A DNA stretch of 64,000 nt from Bog-473 sp963804055 (GTDB taxonomy: Bacteria; Actinomycetota; Acidimicrobiia; Acidimicrobiales; RAAP-2), in NCBI GenBank assembly GCA_963804055.1, contig CAWDOU010000005.1, forward strand, positions 558,001 to 622,000, written 5' to 3'. A program made the position numbers and the translations under genes. This document shows positions 16,452 to 26,083 of this stretch, one piece after another; the stretch's first letter is position 1, and each line of letters starts with the position of its first letter. A model generated the notes under the pieces. The model was not told the DNA's origin and made no database searches. It worked only from the letters and a program-made list of their open reading frames with translations.

Positions 16452-19301
16452 TCACGTGCTGGTGAACCGGTAGCTCCCGCTCCCCACCGACAGCACCACG
16501 ACCCCGTCGGCGGCCGACACCACGGTCACGCCGGGAGCGTGTGCCGCCGCCGTGCCACCCTCCTGCACGCTCGATGCGGCAGTCGCGGGGAGCCGCACCG
16601 TGGCCGCCGCGTTGGCGGGCACGGTGAGAGCCATGGTCATGCCCTTGCCGCGGCGCTGCCACGACACCTGCAGCGGTCCGGCCACGGTGGGCACCGAGCC
16701 CTGGGCCCGCTCCAGCCCGGCGGACGGGGGCGCCACGACCGCGTGGACGGTGCCGTCTGTCGACAGCTGCTCGAGGGAGACGCCGAGCAGGGACTCCTGC
16801 ATGGCGACCAGCGCCGACGAGCCCCAGCCGTGCGACATGGAGTCCCCGATGAGGTCGCTGGGTCGCCAGACCTCCCAGGTGAACGTCCCACCGGCCGCCA
16901 CGATGTGGGCCCAGCCGGGAATCGACGCGTCGGTGAGCAGACGCACCATCGCTTCTGGCATGTCAGCCGCCGCCAGCCCCCGGAGCAGCTCGAGACCGTG
17001 GTTGGGTCCCACGTCGATGCCGAGGCTGGCCACGTAGGCCCCCACCGCGGCGAGGTCGGGGTCCGGGACCACCCCGTAGGCGAGCGCCAGCGCGTTGGCC
17101 TCCTGCGAGGCGTGGCTGCTCTTGGCGCCGTTGGCGTCCACGCCGTCGACGTACACGCCATCGGACCGCCGCAGCACGCTGTTGATCGCGGCGGCCAGTT
17201 GCGACGCCCGGGTTTGCCAGGTCTGCGCCGACGCCGTGTCACCCGCCACGGTGGCGAGCTGCGCCACCCGGCGCATGGCGTTCACGGCGAGGACGTTGCT
17301 GACGGTGTCGGCTGCCACCGACAGGTCGTAGCCGTAGACGGGGTCGCCGTTGTCGGTGTCGGCCAGGCCGTAGAGCAGGCCGGTCCCGGCCTGGCGCACG
17401 CTCCAGAGCCAGCCGACGGCCTGGGACACCGAGGGGTACAGCGCCAGCGCCGTGGTGCTGTCGCCCGTCGAGACGTAGTAGCGCCACAGCCACTCGGGGT
17501 AGCGCGCCGTGCTGGTCCCGAACGTGCGTGCCCCGTCGCCGTTGGGATACACGGCGTTGACCTGCCCGCTCGGCCAGTAACGGGCCTGGCCCCGGGCCAC
17601 GTCGCGCAAGGCCTGCCACGTCATGTTCTGATCCCCGTAGGCGCGCATCACCCCCTCGGACTCGTTGGCCCCGTCCCAGAGGAACGGTCCCTTCTCCCGC
17701 GTCGGCGTGTCGACGAACTGCTCGTTGCAGCAGTACAGGCACGAGCGGGCGTTCAAGCGCCAGACCGCGTTGAGCACGCGGTTGCCCGAGGAGAAGGTCG
17801 CGATGGGGATGTCCGGCATGGCGGCGTGCCGGGTCAGGGCGACAACGTCATCCGCGCCGAGAGGCTGACCCGCCCCGTCGATCTGCAGGTAGCGGAAGCC
17901 GAAGTAGGTGAAGGCCTCGAAGTCCTGGCGGCCCTCCCGCATGATGTAGGACGACGAGAGGTTGGTCTCCTGGGTGCCGTGCAACGTGGACACCTGGCCG
18001 TCGGGATCGAGGAGGTAGCCGGCGCGCAGGGTGACGGTGCGTCCCGGCTCCCCCTGCGCGAAGGTGATCTGGGGTCGAGCGGCGTAGACGGCCCCGAAGT
18101 CCGCCACGACCGCCCCGCCCGCCACCGTGTGCAGCCGCACGGGATGCACGGGCGTCTCCCGGATGGAGGTGCGCTGCGCGTAGGTATGGCTGAAGGGCGC
18201 GCTGCCGGCCGGCCCGATGACGGTGACGGGCGACCAGGCGCTGTCGTCGTACCCGGGACTCGACCATCCCTGGGGTTGGAGCCGACCGTCGACCCACTCC
18301 ACGAAGTCGCCCACGTCGGCATTGCGCTGCGGCGACGGCAGCCACTCGGCCGGGAGCTCGCGCCAGGTGGCATCGGACCCGAAGAGTTGCTGGCTGCCGT
18401 CCGTGTAGCGGACCGAGAGTTGGAAGAGCAGCCCGGGGGACGACGCCGGGCGCCCCTGCCCCGGCCCGTACCAGCGGTGCAACACACCGAGCGCGCTGCG
18501 CCGCCCTCCCGCCACCACGCCGGTCAGGTCCACCGCCCGCACGTACTGCTCGTCGGGATAGGAGAAGCTCGGCCAGGCGTCCACCGGCTCCCCGTCCACG
18601 AAGAAGCGGTAGGTGTGGGCGGCCGAGACATATGCCGTGGCGCGCGCCACGGTGCCGGCGGGTGGCGTCACCTCGGTGCGGAGATAGGTCACGCGGTCGG
18701 GTTGTTGCGACGTCCCCGCCGGGCGCAGCCACTGCGCTGCCGTCCAGTCCCCGGCTCGCAGCGACGTGGTGAACTGCGCCGGAGCGGACACGGGCCCCCA
18801 CTGACCGCCCGACGCGCGCACCCGCACCGTCCAGCGGTAGGCGGCGTCGGCCGCCAGTGCCGGCCCCGTGTAGGCGACGAATGCCTGCCGGCTGGATTCC
18901 ACCGTGCCGCTGTCCCAGACCACGCCCGAGCTGCCGGCGTCCGTGCGCCGCACCACCAGGCGGAAGGCCGTCTGCGCCGCGGCGCGCCCGGTGGCGGACA
19001 GCCTCCAGGCGAACGAGCAGTCGTCGGGGTCGATCCCGACGGGGTCCGTGAGGCCATTCACCGTGAGCCCGCCGGGACGCAATGGACCCCCCGCGGGGGC
19101 CTTCGCCGCGACGACGCGTGCGTCACGGACGACCCCACCCGCCGGGTCGGAGGAATCGAGCAGGCCGACGTCCGGCGCACCGGTGGTCGCGACGGCTGCG
19201 CCGGCGGCCAGTCCCGCCGAGGAGGCCAGAAAGGTACGGCGCCCGAAGCCTCCGGAGCCTCCGAAGCCTCCGGAGCGTCCGGGACGGTCGGGGCGGCTCA
19301 C
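16452..19301 (-). CDS. Alpha-L-rhamnosidase, GH78 family, Tat-exported
   Basis: About 949 residues from GTG 19301. A Tat signal is evident: GRRTFLASSAGLAAGAAVA. Then come the N-terminal beta domains typical of bacterial rhamnosidases (WRLSATGRAAAQTAFRLVVR, PAQFTTSLRAGDWTAAQWLR, YRFFVDGEPVDAWPSFSYPD), and the (alpha/alpha)6 barrel with the catalytic region DTPTREKGPFLWDGANESEG and CCNEQFVD. It removes terminal alpha-L-rhamnose from glycans or glycosides outside the cytoplasm. The signal region is preceded by GGFGGSGGFG from short DNA repeats. Its start overlaps the stop of the NHL-repeat gene (GTGA), so the two are translated together. Confidence 0.87.
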   Translation of the reverse strand: MSRPDRPGRSGGFGGSGGFGRRTFLASSAGLAAGAAVATTGAPDVGLLDSSDPAGGVVRDARVVAAKAPAGGPLRPGGLTVNGLTDPVGIDPDDCSFAWRLSATGRAAAQTAFRLVVRRTDAGSSGVVWDSGTVESSRQAFVAYTGPALAADAAYRWTVRVRASGGQWGPVSAPAQFTTSLRAGDWTAAQWLRPAGTSQQPDRVTYLRTEVTPPAGTVARATAYVSAAHTYRFFVDGEPVDAWPSFSYPDEQYVRAVDLTGVVAGGRRSALGVLHRWYGPGQGRPASSPGLLFQLSVRYTDGSQQLFGSDATWRELPAEWLPSPQRNADVGDFVEWVDGRLQPQGWSSPGYDDSAWSPVTVIGPAGSAPFSHTYAQRTSIRETPVHPVRLHTVAGGAVVADFGAVYAARPQITFAQGEPGRTVTLRAGYLLDPDGQVSTLHGTQETNLSSSYIMREGRQDFEAFTYFGFRYLQIDGAGQPLGADDVVALTRHAAMPDIPIATFSSGNRVLNAVWRLNARSCLYCCNEQFVDTPTREKGPFLWDGANESEGVMRAYGDQNMTWQALRDVARGQARYWPSGQVNAVYPNGDGARTFGTSTARYPEWLWRYYVSTGDSTTALALYPSVSQAVGWLWSVRQAGTGLLYGLADTDNGDPVYGYDLSVAADTVSNVLAVNAMRRVAQLATVAGDTASAQTWQTRASQLAAAINSVLRRSDGVYVDGVDANGAKSSHASQEANALALAYGVVPDPDLAAVGAYVASLGIDVGPNHGLELLRGLAAADMPEAMVRLLTDASIPGWAHIVAAGGTFTWEVWRPSDLIGDSMSHGWGSSALVAMQESLLGVSLEQLSTDGTVHAVVAPPSAGLERAQGSVPTVAGPLQVSWQRRGKGMTMALTVPANAAATVRLPATAASSVQEGGTAAAHAPGVTVVSAADGVVVLSVGSGSYRFTST

Positions 19302-20530
19302 GATGCGCCGCCTCCCGAGTCGAGCACGCGCACCGTGCTCGCTCCCGCATCGGCGTAGTACACGCCACCCGAGCGCGACACCGCGAGCCCGGCCGGTGTC
19401 CCCATCTGCGTGCCGATCCAGCGGGTCCCGTCGTTGGTGCCCGCCGCGTCGGTGACGGGCAGGGCGCCGGCCGCGGTGTAGAGGTCGCCCGCCGTCATGG
19501 CCCGGCCCAAGATCGTCTCGGACACGGCGGGGACGACCCGGATCACGTGCATGAAGCCATCGCTGACGTACAACGCGCCCCTCGGGCCGATGGCCAGGCC
19601 GCGGGGATCGTTCAACTCGGCCGCGGGCCCGTTGGCGGGCAACCCGTCGATGACGTAGGGCCCGTAGCCCCCCGTGCCACCCACGATCACGCCGATGTCG
19701 CCCGTCCCCACCGGCGATCCCCAGAAGGACCCGCCGTGCACCGGCTCGAGCAACACGGACTGGTCGCCGCTGTCGGCCACCAGGAGGTCTCCGGCGGTAT
19801 CGAGGGTCACCGCCACCGGATTCGAGAGCTGCGCCGACGCGGTGGGCCCGCCCTGCCCGGCGCTCCCACAGACACCCGTGCCGGCCACGGTGGCGAGGTG
19901 TCCCGCCGTCACGGAGAGCCCGAACAACGTGGTGGTCGTGGCGGGCAGCACGCGCACACGACAGTTCGCCGTGTCGGCGATGAAGACGTCGCCCGCCGTG
20001 TCGACGGCGACGCCGGTCGGCTCGTTCAGCTGGCTCCCCGTGGCGGCGAGGCCGTCCCCGTTGAAGCCGGCCACGCCCGTCCCCGCCACCGTCACCGCGG
20101 CGTGCGACCCGGCGCGCACCTCCTGCACGCGCTGCGCCGTGGCCTCGGCGATGTACAGGTCGCCGTGCCCGTCGACGGCGACGCCGCTCGGGTGCCCGAT
20201 GGACCCGTGCCCCGTGCAGGCGCCACCGACGAGCGCGGTCGCGTGCCCCGGTCGGACCTGCAGGCCGTCGAGGACGCCGGCCCGGGACGGCACGACGAGG
20301 ACCTGGCAGTGACCGGTGTCGGCGACGAAGAGGTCCCCGGCCGTATCGAGGGCGATCCCGGAGGGGCCGTCGAGGACGCCGGGGCCCAGCACCGTGCGCA
20401 CCGCCGCCGACGCCGCCGCCGCCGACGACGACGCCGCCGCACCCGTCCCGCCCACGCCCGCCACCGCCGCCACCATCAGAGAGAGAAGCCCGGCGAAGGC
20501 CACCGGCAGTCGTCGCACGGGGGACATCAT
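19298..20530 (-). CDS. Secreted NHL-repeat beta-propeller protein
   Basis: About 410 residues from ATG 20530 (MMSPVRRLPVAFAGLLSLMV), a normal signal peptide; an in-frame ATG at 20605 is possible but less natural. After an Ala/Ser-rich linker, repeated blades occur with the NHL pattern: GPSGIALDTAGDLFVADTGH, HPSGVAVDGHGDLYIAEATA, EPTGVAVDTAGDVFIADTAN, NPVAVTLDTAGDLLVADSGD, DPRGLAIGPRGALYVSDGFM and a last weaker one, enough for a six-bladed propeller. NHL propellers bind protein, RNA or carbohydrate; secreted copies are often adhesive or scaffold-like. Coupled to the rhamnosidase, so both may act on extracellular glycans. Confidence 0.85.
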   Translation of the reverse strand: MMSPVRRLPVAFAGLLSLMVAAVAGVGGTGAAASSSAAAASAAVRTVLGPGVLDGPSGIALDTAGDLFVADTGHCQVLVVPSRAGVLDGLQVRPGHATALVGGACTGHGSIGHPSGVAVDGHGDLYIAEATAQRVQEVRAGSHAAVTVAGTGVAGFNGDGLAATGSQLNEPTGVAVDTAGDVFIADTANCRVRVLPATTTTLFGLSVTAGHLATVAGTGVCGSAGQGGPTASAQLSNPVAVTLDTAGDLLVADSGDQSVLLEPVHGGSFWGSPVGTGDIGVIVGGTGGYGPYVIDGLPANGPAAELNDPRGLAIGPRGALYVSDGFMHVIRVVPAVSETILGRAMTAGDLYTAAGALPVTDAAGTNDGTRWIGTQMGTPAGLAVSRSGGVYYADAGASTVRVLDSGGGAS

Positions 20531-20635
20531 GCCGGTTGCGGCCGCGTCAGGCCTCGCCGAGCGACGCCATAGTCTGCGACGCACCGACGTCGGACGGAAG
20601 AGCACAGAGGAAAACAGAGATCAGAGGAGGCCGCC

Positions 20636-21391
20636 GTGCCCGCACCCGAAGAGGCCCTCACCGCCGGGAACATCACGTTCACCGGCCACGAGGGCGCCGA
20701 CATCAACGCCTATCTGGCGGTCCCGGAGGGCGACGGGCCCTTCCCCGGCGTCCTGGTCATCCACCATCTGCCCGGCTGGGACTCGGGCACCAAGGAGATC
20801 ACCCGCCGCTTCGCCGCCGAGGGGTACAACGCCCTGTGCCCGAATCTCTACGCGCGCCAGGGGCTCGATGTCGATCCCGACGATGCCGCGGCCGCCACCC
20901 GCGAGGCCGGTGGCATCCCCGACGAGCAGTTCGTGGGCGACGCGGGCGCGGCCGTCGAGGTCCTGCGCGCCCTCCCCAGCTCCAACGGCAAGGTCGGCGT
21001 CATCGGCTACTGCTCGGGTGGACGCCATTCCTTCCTGACCGCCGTGAGCGTCCCCGTCGATGCGGCGGTCGACTGCTACGGGGCCTTCGTCACCGGCACC
21101 GTTCCCGACGGCTTCCCGCTCAAGGTCACGCCGCTGGTCGACCGCACGCCCGACCTCGTGTGCCCGCTCCTCGGCCTCTTCGGCAACGACGACCAGTTCC
21201 CCAACCCCGAGCAGGTCGACGAGCTGGAGCGGGCGCTCGAGGACGCCGGCAAGACGTACGAGTTCCACCGCTACGACGGCGCCGGCCACGCCTTCTTCTC
21301 GGTGGAGCGCCCGGCCTACCGGCCCGAGGCCGCGGTCGACGGCTGGCAGCGGATCTTCGAGTGGTACGGCCGCTACCTGGCGGGGAGCTGA
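20636..21391 (+). CDS. Dienelactone hydrolase family protein
   Basis: About 251 residues from GTG 20636, preceded by an excellent ribosome site (agaggagg). The alpha/beta-hydrolase core shows PFPGVLVIHHLPGWDSGTKE, the cysteine nucleophile elbow GVIGYCSGGRHSF (the DLH hallmark Cys instead of Ser), LGLFGNDDQFPNPEQVDELE with the acid, and YDGAGHAFFSVER with the histidine. It hydrolyses cyclic ester or similar carbonyl compounds in the cytoplasm. It begins a three-gene plus-strand operon with the DUF6295 and phosphotransferase genes. Confidence 0.9.
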   Translation: MPAPEEALTAGNITFTGHEGADINAYLAVPEGDGPFPGVLVIHHLPGWDSGTKEITRRFAAEGYNALCPNLYARQGLDVDPDDAAAATREAGGIPDEQFVGDAGAAVEVLRALPSSNGKVGVIGYCSGGRHSFLTAVSVPVDAAVDCYGAFVTGTVPDGFPLKVTPLVDRTPDLVCPLLGLFGNDDQFPNPEQVDELERALEDAGKTYEFHRYDGAGHAFFSVERPAYRPEAAVDGWQRIFEWYGRYLAGS

Positions 21392-21393
21392 CC

Positions 21394-21654
21394 ATGTGCT
21401 CCTACCTCACCGTCGCCACCGAGATCGCCGGCAGCGCCAAGGGACCGCAGGGCTGGATCCCGGTCACGTCGGCCAGCGTCTACTTCGACCACCCCTTCCA
21501 CGCGCCCTTCGACCACACGCTCAACATCGACTTCGCCGACCCGGCGCGCGGCCCGGGTGCCCGCGTCGCCGTCGAGCTCAGCGCGGCGTCGGCCCGCGCG
21601 CTGGTCGAGAGCATCAACGAGGCGTTGGCCGCTGCCGGGGCCGCCGCGACGTGA
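21394..21654 (+). CDS. DUF6295 family small protein
   Basis: An 86-residue protein starting three bases after the dienelactone hydrolase stop. MCSYLTVATEIAGSAKGPQG, TSASVYFDHPFHAPFDHTLN and NIDFADPARGPGARVAVELS match a compact actinobacterial domain known as DUF6295. The HPFHAP and DHTLN histidines could form a metal site. The start agrees with a family-wide N-terminal MCSY. Its stop overlaps the phosphotransferase start (GTGA). No function is known; recurrent pairing with dienelactone hydrolase genes would suggest an accessory role (inference). Confidence 0.75.
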   Translation: MCSYLTVATEIAGSAKGPQGWIPVTSASVYFDHPFHAPFDHTLNIDFADPARGPGARVAVELSAASARALVESINEALAAAGAAAT

Positions 21655-22604
21655 CCGCCCCCACCGGCCCGGCGGCCGGCGTCCACCTGCCCTGGGCCGA
21701 GGTGCCGGCCGCGGTGCGGACGTGGGCGGCCGGGGTCGGCGGCGGTGTGCCCCGGTCCGTCCGTGACCTCGCCGGCGGGTTCTCGCCGGGCGCCACCTCG
21801 GTGCTGGACTGCCCCGGCGGCGCCATCTTCGTGAAGGCGGTGGGGGCCGGGCTCAACCCCGAGTCACCCGGCTTCCACCGGCGCGAGGCGGTGGTGTCGG
21901 CCGCCCTGCCGCAGGCACCCGTGTTCCCGCGCGTGCTCGGCGTCTACGACGACGGCGACTGGGTGGCACTGGCCTTCGAGGCGATCGAGGGCCGGCCGCC
22001 GGCGCATCCCTGGGAGCCGCGCCAACTGGAGGCGGCGGTGCACGCGCTCGATGCGTTGCACGACGCCCTCACACCCAACCCCGTGCCGGACGCGCCCGCC
22101 GCCGCCGACCGCCTGCAGTCGCTCTTCGGCGGCTGGGCCGAGCTGGCGGCACTGGACCGGCCCCCCGAAGGGCTCAGTGCGTGGAGCGCCCGGCACCTGG
22201 ACCGGCTGGCCGGGCTCGAGTCGGGGTGGCGTGACGCGGTCGCGGGGTCGACGCTGCTCCACTGCGACGTGCGCTCCGACAACCTGCTGGTGACCGACGA
22301 CGGCGGCGTCGTGTTCGTGGACTGGCCCCACGCCTGCGTCGGGGTGCCGGTCCTGGACCTGGTCGCCTGGGCGCCGTCGGTGGCGCTGGAGGGCGGGCCG
22401 GCCCCTGAAGGGCTCCTGGGCCTTTCCGCGCACGGCTCCGCCGCCGACCCGGGCGTCGTCGCGGTGCTGGTGGCCGCATTCGCCGGGTTCCTGGTGGCGC
22501 ACTCGCTCCGGCCGGCGCCGCCCGGACTGCCCACGCTGCGCGCGTTCCAGGGCGCCCAGGGCGCGGTGGCGGTGGAATGGCTGGAGCGCCTGACCGGCTG
22601 GTGA
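21651..22604 (+). CDS. Phosphotransferase of the APH/choline-kinase fold
   Basis: About 317 residues from GTG 21651, coupled to DUF6295. The kinase-like core shows LAGGFSPGATSVLDCPGGAI and FVKAV (ATP-binding lysine), ALAFEAIEGRPPAHPW (hinge), the catalytic loop LLHCDVRSDNLLVTDDGG and VVFVDWPHACVGVPVLDLVA (metal-binding aspartate). These are the Brenner motifs of aminoglycoside phosphotransferase-fold enzymes. The actual substrate may be a sugar, an antibiotic or a small metabolite. Nothing in context points to resistance. Confidence 0.83.
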   Translation: MTAPTGPAAGVHLPWAEVPAAVRTWAAGVGGGVPRSVRDLAGGFSPGATSVLDCPGGAIFVKAVGAGLNPESPGFHRREAVVSAALPQAPVFPRVLGVYDDGDWVALAFEAIEGRPPAHPWEPRQLEAAVHALDALHDALTPNPVPDAPAAADRLQSLFGGWAELAALDRPPEGLSAWSARHLDRLAGLESGWRDAVAGSTLLHCDVRSDNLLVTDDGGVVFVDWPHACVGVPVLDLVAWAPSVALEGGPAPEGLLGLSAHGSAADPGVVAVLVAAFAGFLVAHSLRPAPPGLPTLRAFQGAQGAVAVEWLERLTGW

Positions 22605-22640
22605 TCGCCGCGTCGCGGACGTCCGGGTAGGTTCCGCTGC

Positions 22641-23580
22641 ATGCGCTTTGGCCTGCAGATCCCCAATTTCACCACCGACGAGACACCCGGTGCCCTCTTC
22701 GACGGGGTCGTGGCCATGGCCGCGGCGGCGGAGGAGACCGGCTTCGACTCGGTCTGGGTGATGGACCACTTCTACCAACTCCCGCCCATGGGCGGGCCGA
22801 GCCAGCCGATGCTCGACGCGTACACGCTGCTCGGTGCGCTGGCGACGCAGACGTCCCGGGTCCGGCTCGGGACGATGGTGACCGGCGTCACCTACCGAAA
22901 CCCGGCCCACCTGGCCAAGATCGTGACGACGCTCGACATCATCGAGCGCGGGGCGGGCCATCCTCGGCATCGGAGCCGCCTGGTACGACGTCGAGCACGA
23001 GGGACTGGGCTTCGACTTCCCGCCCGCCGGTGAGCGGCTGGACCGGTTGGACGAGGCGCTGCAGATCTGCCGCGCCATGTTCACAGAGGAGGCGCCGTCG
23101 TTCGAGGGCCGCTACTACCGGATCCACGAAGCGCGCAACGTGCCGCGCCCGGTGCAGTCGGGCGGTCCGCCCATCCTGGTCGGGGGTGGCGGCGAGAAGC
23201 GGACGCTACGCCTGGTGGCGCGCCATGCCGACATGATGAACATCTTCGGCGACGCGGCCACGGTGGCCCACAAGGTCGACGTGCTGCGCGGCCATTGCGA
23301 GGACCTCGGGCGCGATCCCTCCGAGGTCACCGTGAGCCGGCTGAGCACGCTGGTGCTGACGGCGAGCGCGGAGGAGACGGCGGCGACGCGGGACTTCCTG
23401 CGCCAGGTCACCGGCGAGGAGCCCACGACGTCCGACATCGGCACGCCCGACGAGCTGGTCGCCCGTGTCGAGGAGCTGGCGGCGGCCGGCGTGCAGTACT
23501 TCATCTTCAACATGCCCACGGGCTCGCCCGACACCGTGCGGCAGGTGGGCGAGCTGCTGGTCGACCGCTTCGGCGACTGA
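22641..23580 (+). pseudogene. LLM-class F420-dependent oxidoreductase with a frameshift
   Basis: The protein begins MRFGLQIPNFTTDETPGALF and reads well to VTTLDIIERG, then loses frame at the run gggg at 22950-22953. Dropping one G restores RAILGIGAAWYDVEHEGLGF, and the rest continues in the new frame (LDEALQICRAMFTEEAPSFE, ILVGGGGEKRTLRLVARHAD, NMPTGSPDTVRQVGELLVDR) to the TGA at 23580. The intact paralogue at 43793 has the matching EGRAELGLGAAWYEREHLGL. Restored length would be about 312 residues. Because the lesion is one extra G in a homopolymer, a sequencing or assembly error is as likely as a real pseudogene. Confidence 0.85.
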
Positions 23581-23593
23581 TCGCCGCCCCGCG

Positions 23594-26083
23594 TTACTCG
23601 GTGCGCAGCAGCCGTGACGTGGGAGTGCGGGCCGCCACGCGGCCGGGCACCATGGCCACCACCACGGCCAGCGCCAGGGCGACCAGCCCGATCACCGCAA
23701 TGGACGCGGCCGGCACCGTCGGCTCCGGGACCGCGCTGATCTGGTTGGCGAAGAGATCCCACAGCACCCGTCCGAGCGCAATGCCGGCGGGGATGCCCAC
23801 CACGCAACCGACGACCGCGGCCACGCCGGCCTGCACCGCGACCGCACCGGCGAGCTGCCACCGGGTGAAGCCGAGGGTCTTGAGGATGGCGAGGTCCCGT
23901 CGGCGCCGGCGGACCGACGTGACCAACGTGATGCCGAGCGCGGAGGCCGCGCCGAGGGCCAAGGCGCCGCCGAGCAGCATGGGGGTGGAGCCGAGTGATC
24001 CGTAGTTGAGGATCTCGGCCGGCCGGTCGACGGGCAGGATGGCGCCGCCGTTCTCGCCGATCCCGAGCTTGGCGCCGACGGCCTGCAGCGACCGCAGCGT
24101 GCCCGGGCTGGCGCCACCTTTCATCCGGACCAGGATCGCGTTGGGCCCGGGCGGCCCGGCGAAGAGGTTCCGGGACGCCGCCGGGATCAGGGTGTACGAC
24201 AGGACGGCGCCGGTGCCCATTTCGAGGTGGGACGAGCCCGTGACGCCGATCGGGGGCAGGGTGGCCGTGCCCACGATGGTGAGGGTCACCGGTCGGCTGC
24301 CGTGCGCCTGCGCCACGACGGTGTCGCCGACCTGCTTGTGCAGCTGGCGCAACGTGGCGGCCCCCAGGACGACCTGATTCTTGGCCTCCAGCACATGCCC
24401 GCTGAGGACGGGAGGCGTCACCGCCGCGTGGGGCGTGCTTCCCATCACGGGCTCGCTGACGCCGTCGAACTGCATCGTCGAGTAGGAGATGCCCGACCAG
24501 GCACTGACGAGCGGGTCGGCGTCGAGCAGCCTGGCCGCGGCGGAGGCCGGGATGTCGCCCAGGCCACCCCCGCCGTCCATGTCGTAGGTCCAATTCCAGC
24601 CGTAGAGCGCAGGATGCGAGACCAGCGTGTTCAGGCTCGAACCGAACGTGACCGTGGCCACGACGACGGTCACGGCCAGAATGGCGCCCAGAATGGCCGA
24701 GCGCACCGGGACGGCGGTGCGACCCGCCCCGGGCTCCAGCGCGAAGCGCACGCCCGTGACCGCCGCCGGCGGCATGCCCGCCCGGATGGCACCGGTGGCC
24801 GCCCACACGGGAGCGACGCGCGGGGCGCGGGTGCGGGCACGCCCCGGGAGCGAGACGAGCGCGGCCACCACGGCGATGACGGTGAGCGCCACCAGGAGCC
24901 CGGCCACGCCCGCGCCGATGACCGTCCAGTCGGCGTGCACCGAGGCGCCCAGGAAGGGCCGGACGGGCCCGAGGGGCGCCAGGGGGGAGAGTCCCAACGC
25001 CACGAGGCCGGCCAGGACGGAGCCGACGAGCACCGCGCCCAGCGTGCCGACGAGATCGTCGGCCAGGATCATGGAGCGGTTCCCGCCGAGGGCCCGCACG
25101 ATGTCGAGATCGGCGCCCCGGAGGCGGATGCGGCGGCTCACCACCTGCCCTGCCACGAGCAGCGCGGCGATGCCGGTGATGCCGCCGAAGACCGCGAGCG
25201 CGATGGCTTCGGGCCGGAGCGTCTCGTTGGCGGTCGTCTCGAGGCTCGCGAGCTGCACGTACACGAAGGGCAAGCCCTGGGGCAGCACCTGGCGCACGGC
25301 CGACTCGGTCTGCGTGAGGTATCTGTCGCCGTCCTGCAGCGTGAGCGCGGTCAGCATGTCGTTGCTGCAACAGGCCAAGAGCTTGTCGGTCAGCGCGGGC
25401 GAGAACAGCATGATCTCGCTGCCGTTGGCGTCGTCCTGATCGCGGAACAGGGTCGTCGCTTGATCGCCGACGATGCCCACCAGCTTGGCCCGCACCCGCT
25501 GGTCCTCGGGAAAGGTGTAGTTGCTGGTCGTGTTGCCGGACGTGATCTCCGTGTTGGTCGCCCACCCAACCGGGATCTCCTGCCCCAGGTGGTAGTCGAA
25601 CATCTTCGCCGTTGCCTCGTCCACCGCGAACTCGCCGGCCCGGTGCGGGTTCGGGAGCCGGCCCTGCACGACGGCGAGACGGTCTTCTGTGTAGTCGAGG
25701 CCGCCGACGCTCGCTTCGGCCGGAATGCCCGAGGTGGCCAGCACCGGATGGCCCTGCGGGGTCAAGGGGCCCATGTTGAGCTCGACGGTGCTCTCCACGC
25801 GCTCGACGTGGGGCAACCGGGACAGCTTGCGCAGCAGGGCGGGGTTGTACGCCGAATCGAGGCCGATGGCCGGATTGATGACGCCGTCGAGCACGAAGAG
25901 GCCCGGGACATGGGTGCTGGTGACGTAGTCGGCGAAGGAGGACTCTGTGCTGCGGGCGGCGGCGACGGCGCCCATGGAGAGGCCACCCAGCGCGCCCACG
26001 AGGAGGACGATGGCGACGAGGGAGGACACCTCCGAGCTCCAGGTCGACCGGAGTCGGTACCAGGCGTACGACGTCGTGGTCAC
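23594..26083 (-). CDS. FtsX/MacB-like ABC transporter permease (large, two FtsX modules)
   Basis: About 829 residues from GTG 26083 (VTTTSYAWYRLRSTWSSEVS). Layout: an N-terminal membrane helix (SLVAIVLLVGALGGLSMG), a large extracytoplasmic region, a first FtsX module (LAVFGGITGIAALLVAGQVV, VRALGGNRSMILADDLVGTL), a second extracytoplasmic region, and a final FtsX module (LALGAASALGITLVTSVRRR, FTRWQLAGAVAVQAGVAAVV, ending VAARTPTSRLLRTE). Such permeases pair with a MacB/LolD-type ATPase to move lipid or protein substrates using mechanotransmission. It closely resembles the permease at 35076. No ATPase is adjacent; the one at 30895 is the nearest. The start overlaps the flavoprotein stop upstream (GTGA). 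Confidence 0.87.
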   Translation of the reverse strand: MTTTSYAWYRLRSTWSSEVSSLVAIVLLVGALGGLSMGAVAAARSTESSFADYVTSTHVPGLFVLDGVINPAIGLDSAYNPALLRKLSRLPHVERVESTVELNMGPLTPQGHPVLATSGIPAEASVGGLDYTEDRLAVVQGRLPNPHRAGEFAVDEATAKMFDYHLGQEIPVGWATNTEITSGNTTSNYTFPEDQRVRAKLVGIVGDQATTLFRDQDDANGSEIMLFSPALTDKLLACCSNDMLTALTLQDGDRYLTQTESAVRQVLPQGLPFVYVQLASLETTANETLRPEAIALAVFGGITGIAALLVAGQVVSRRIRLRGADLDIVRALGGNRSMILADDLVGTLGAVLVGSVLAGLVALGLSPLAPLGPVRPFLGASVHADWTVIGAGVAGLLVALTVIAVVAALVSLPGRARTRAPRVAPVWAATGAIRAGMPPAAVTGVRFALEPGAGRTAVPVRSAILGAILAVTVVVATVTFGSSLNTLVSHPALYGWNWTYDMDGGGGLGDIPASAAARLLDADPLVSAWSGISYSTMQFDGVSEPVMGSTPHAAVTPPVLSGHVLEAKNQVVLGAATLRQLHKQVGDTVVAQAHGSRPVTLTIVGTATLPPIGVTGSSHLEMGTGAVLSYTLIPAASRNLFAGPPGPNAILVRMKGGASPGTLRSLQAVGAKLGIGENGGAILPVDRPAEILNYGSLGSTPMLLGGALALGAASALGITLVTSVRRRRRDLAILKTLGFTRWQLAGAVAVQAGVAAVVGCVVGIPAGIALGRVLWDLFANQISAVPEPTVPAASIAVIGLVALALAVVVAMVPGRVAARTPTSRLLRTE

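Noticed and set aside
16539..19358. Plus-strand open frame of over 900 codons
   Set aside because: Antisense shadow of the rhamnosidase gene, no recognisable domains.
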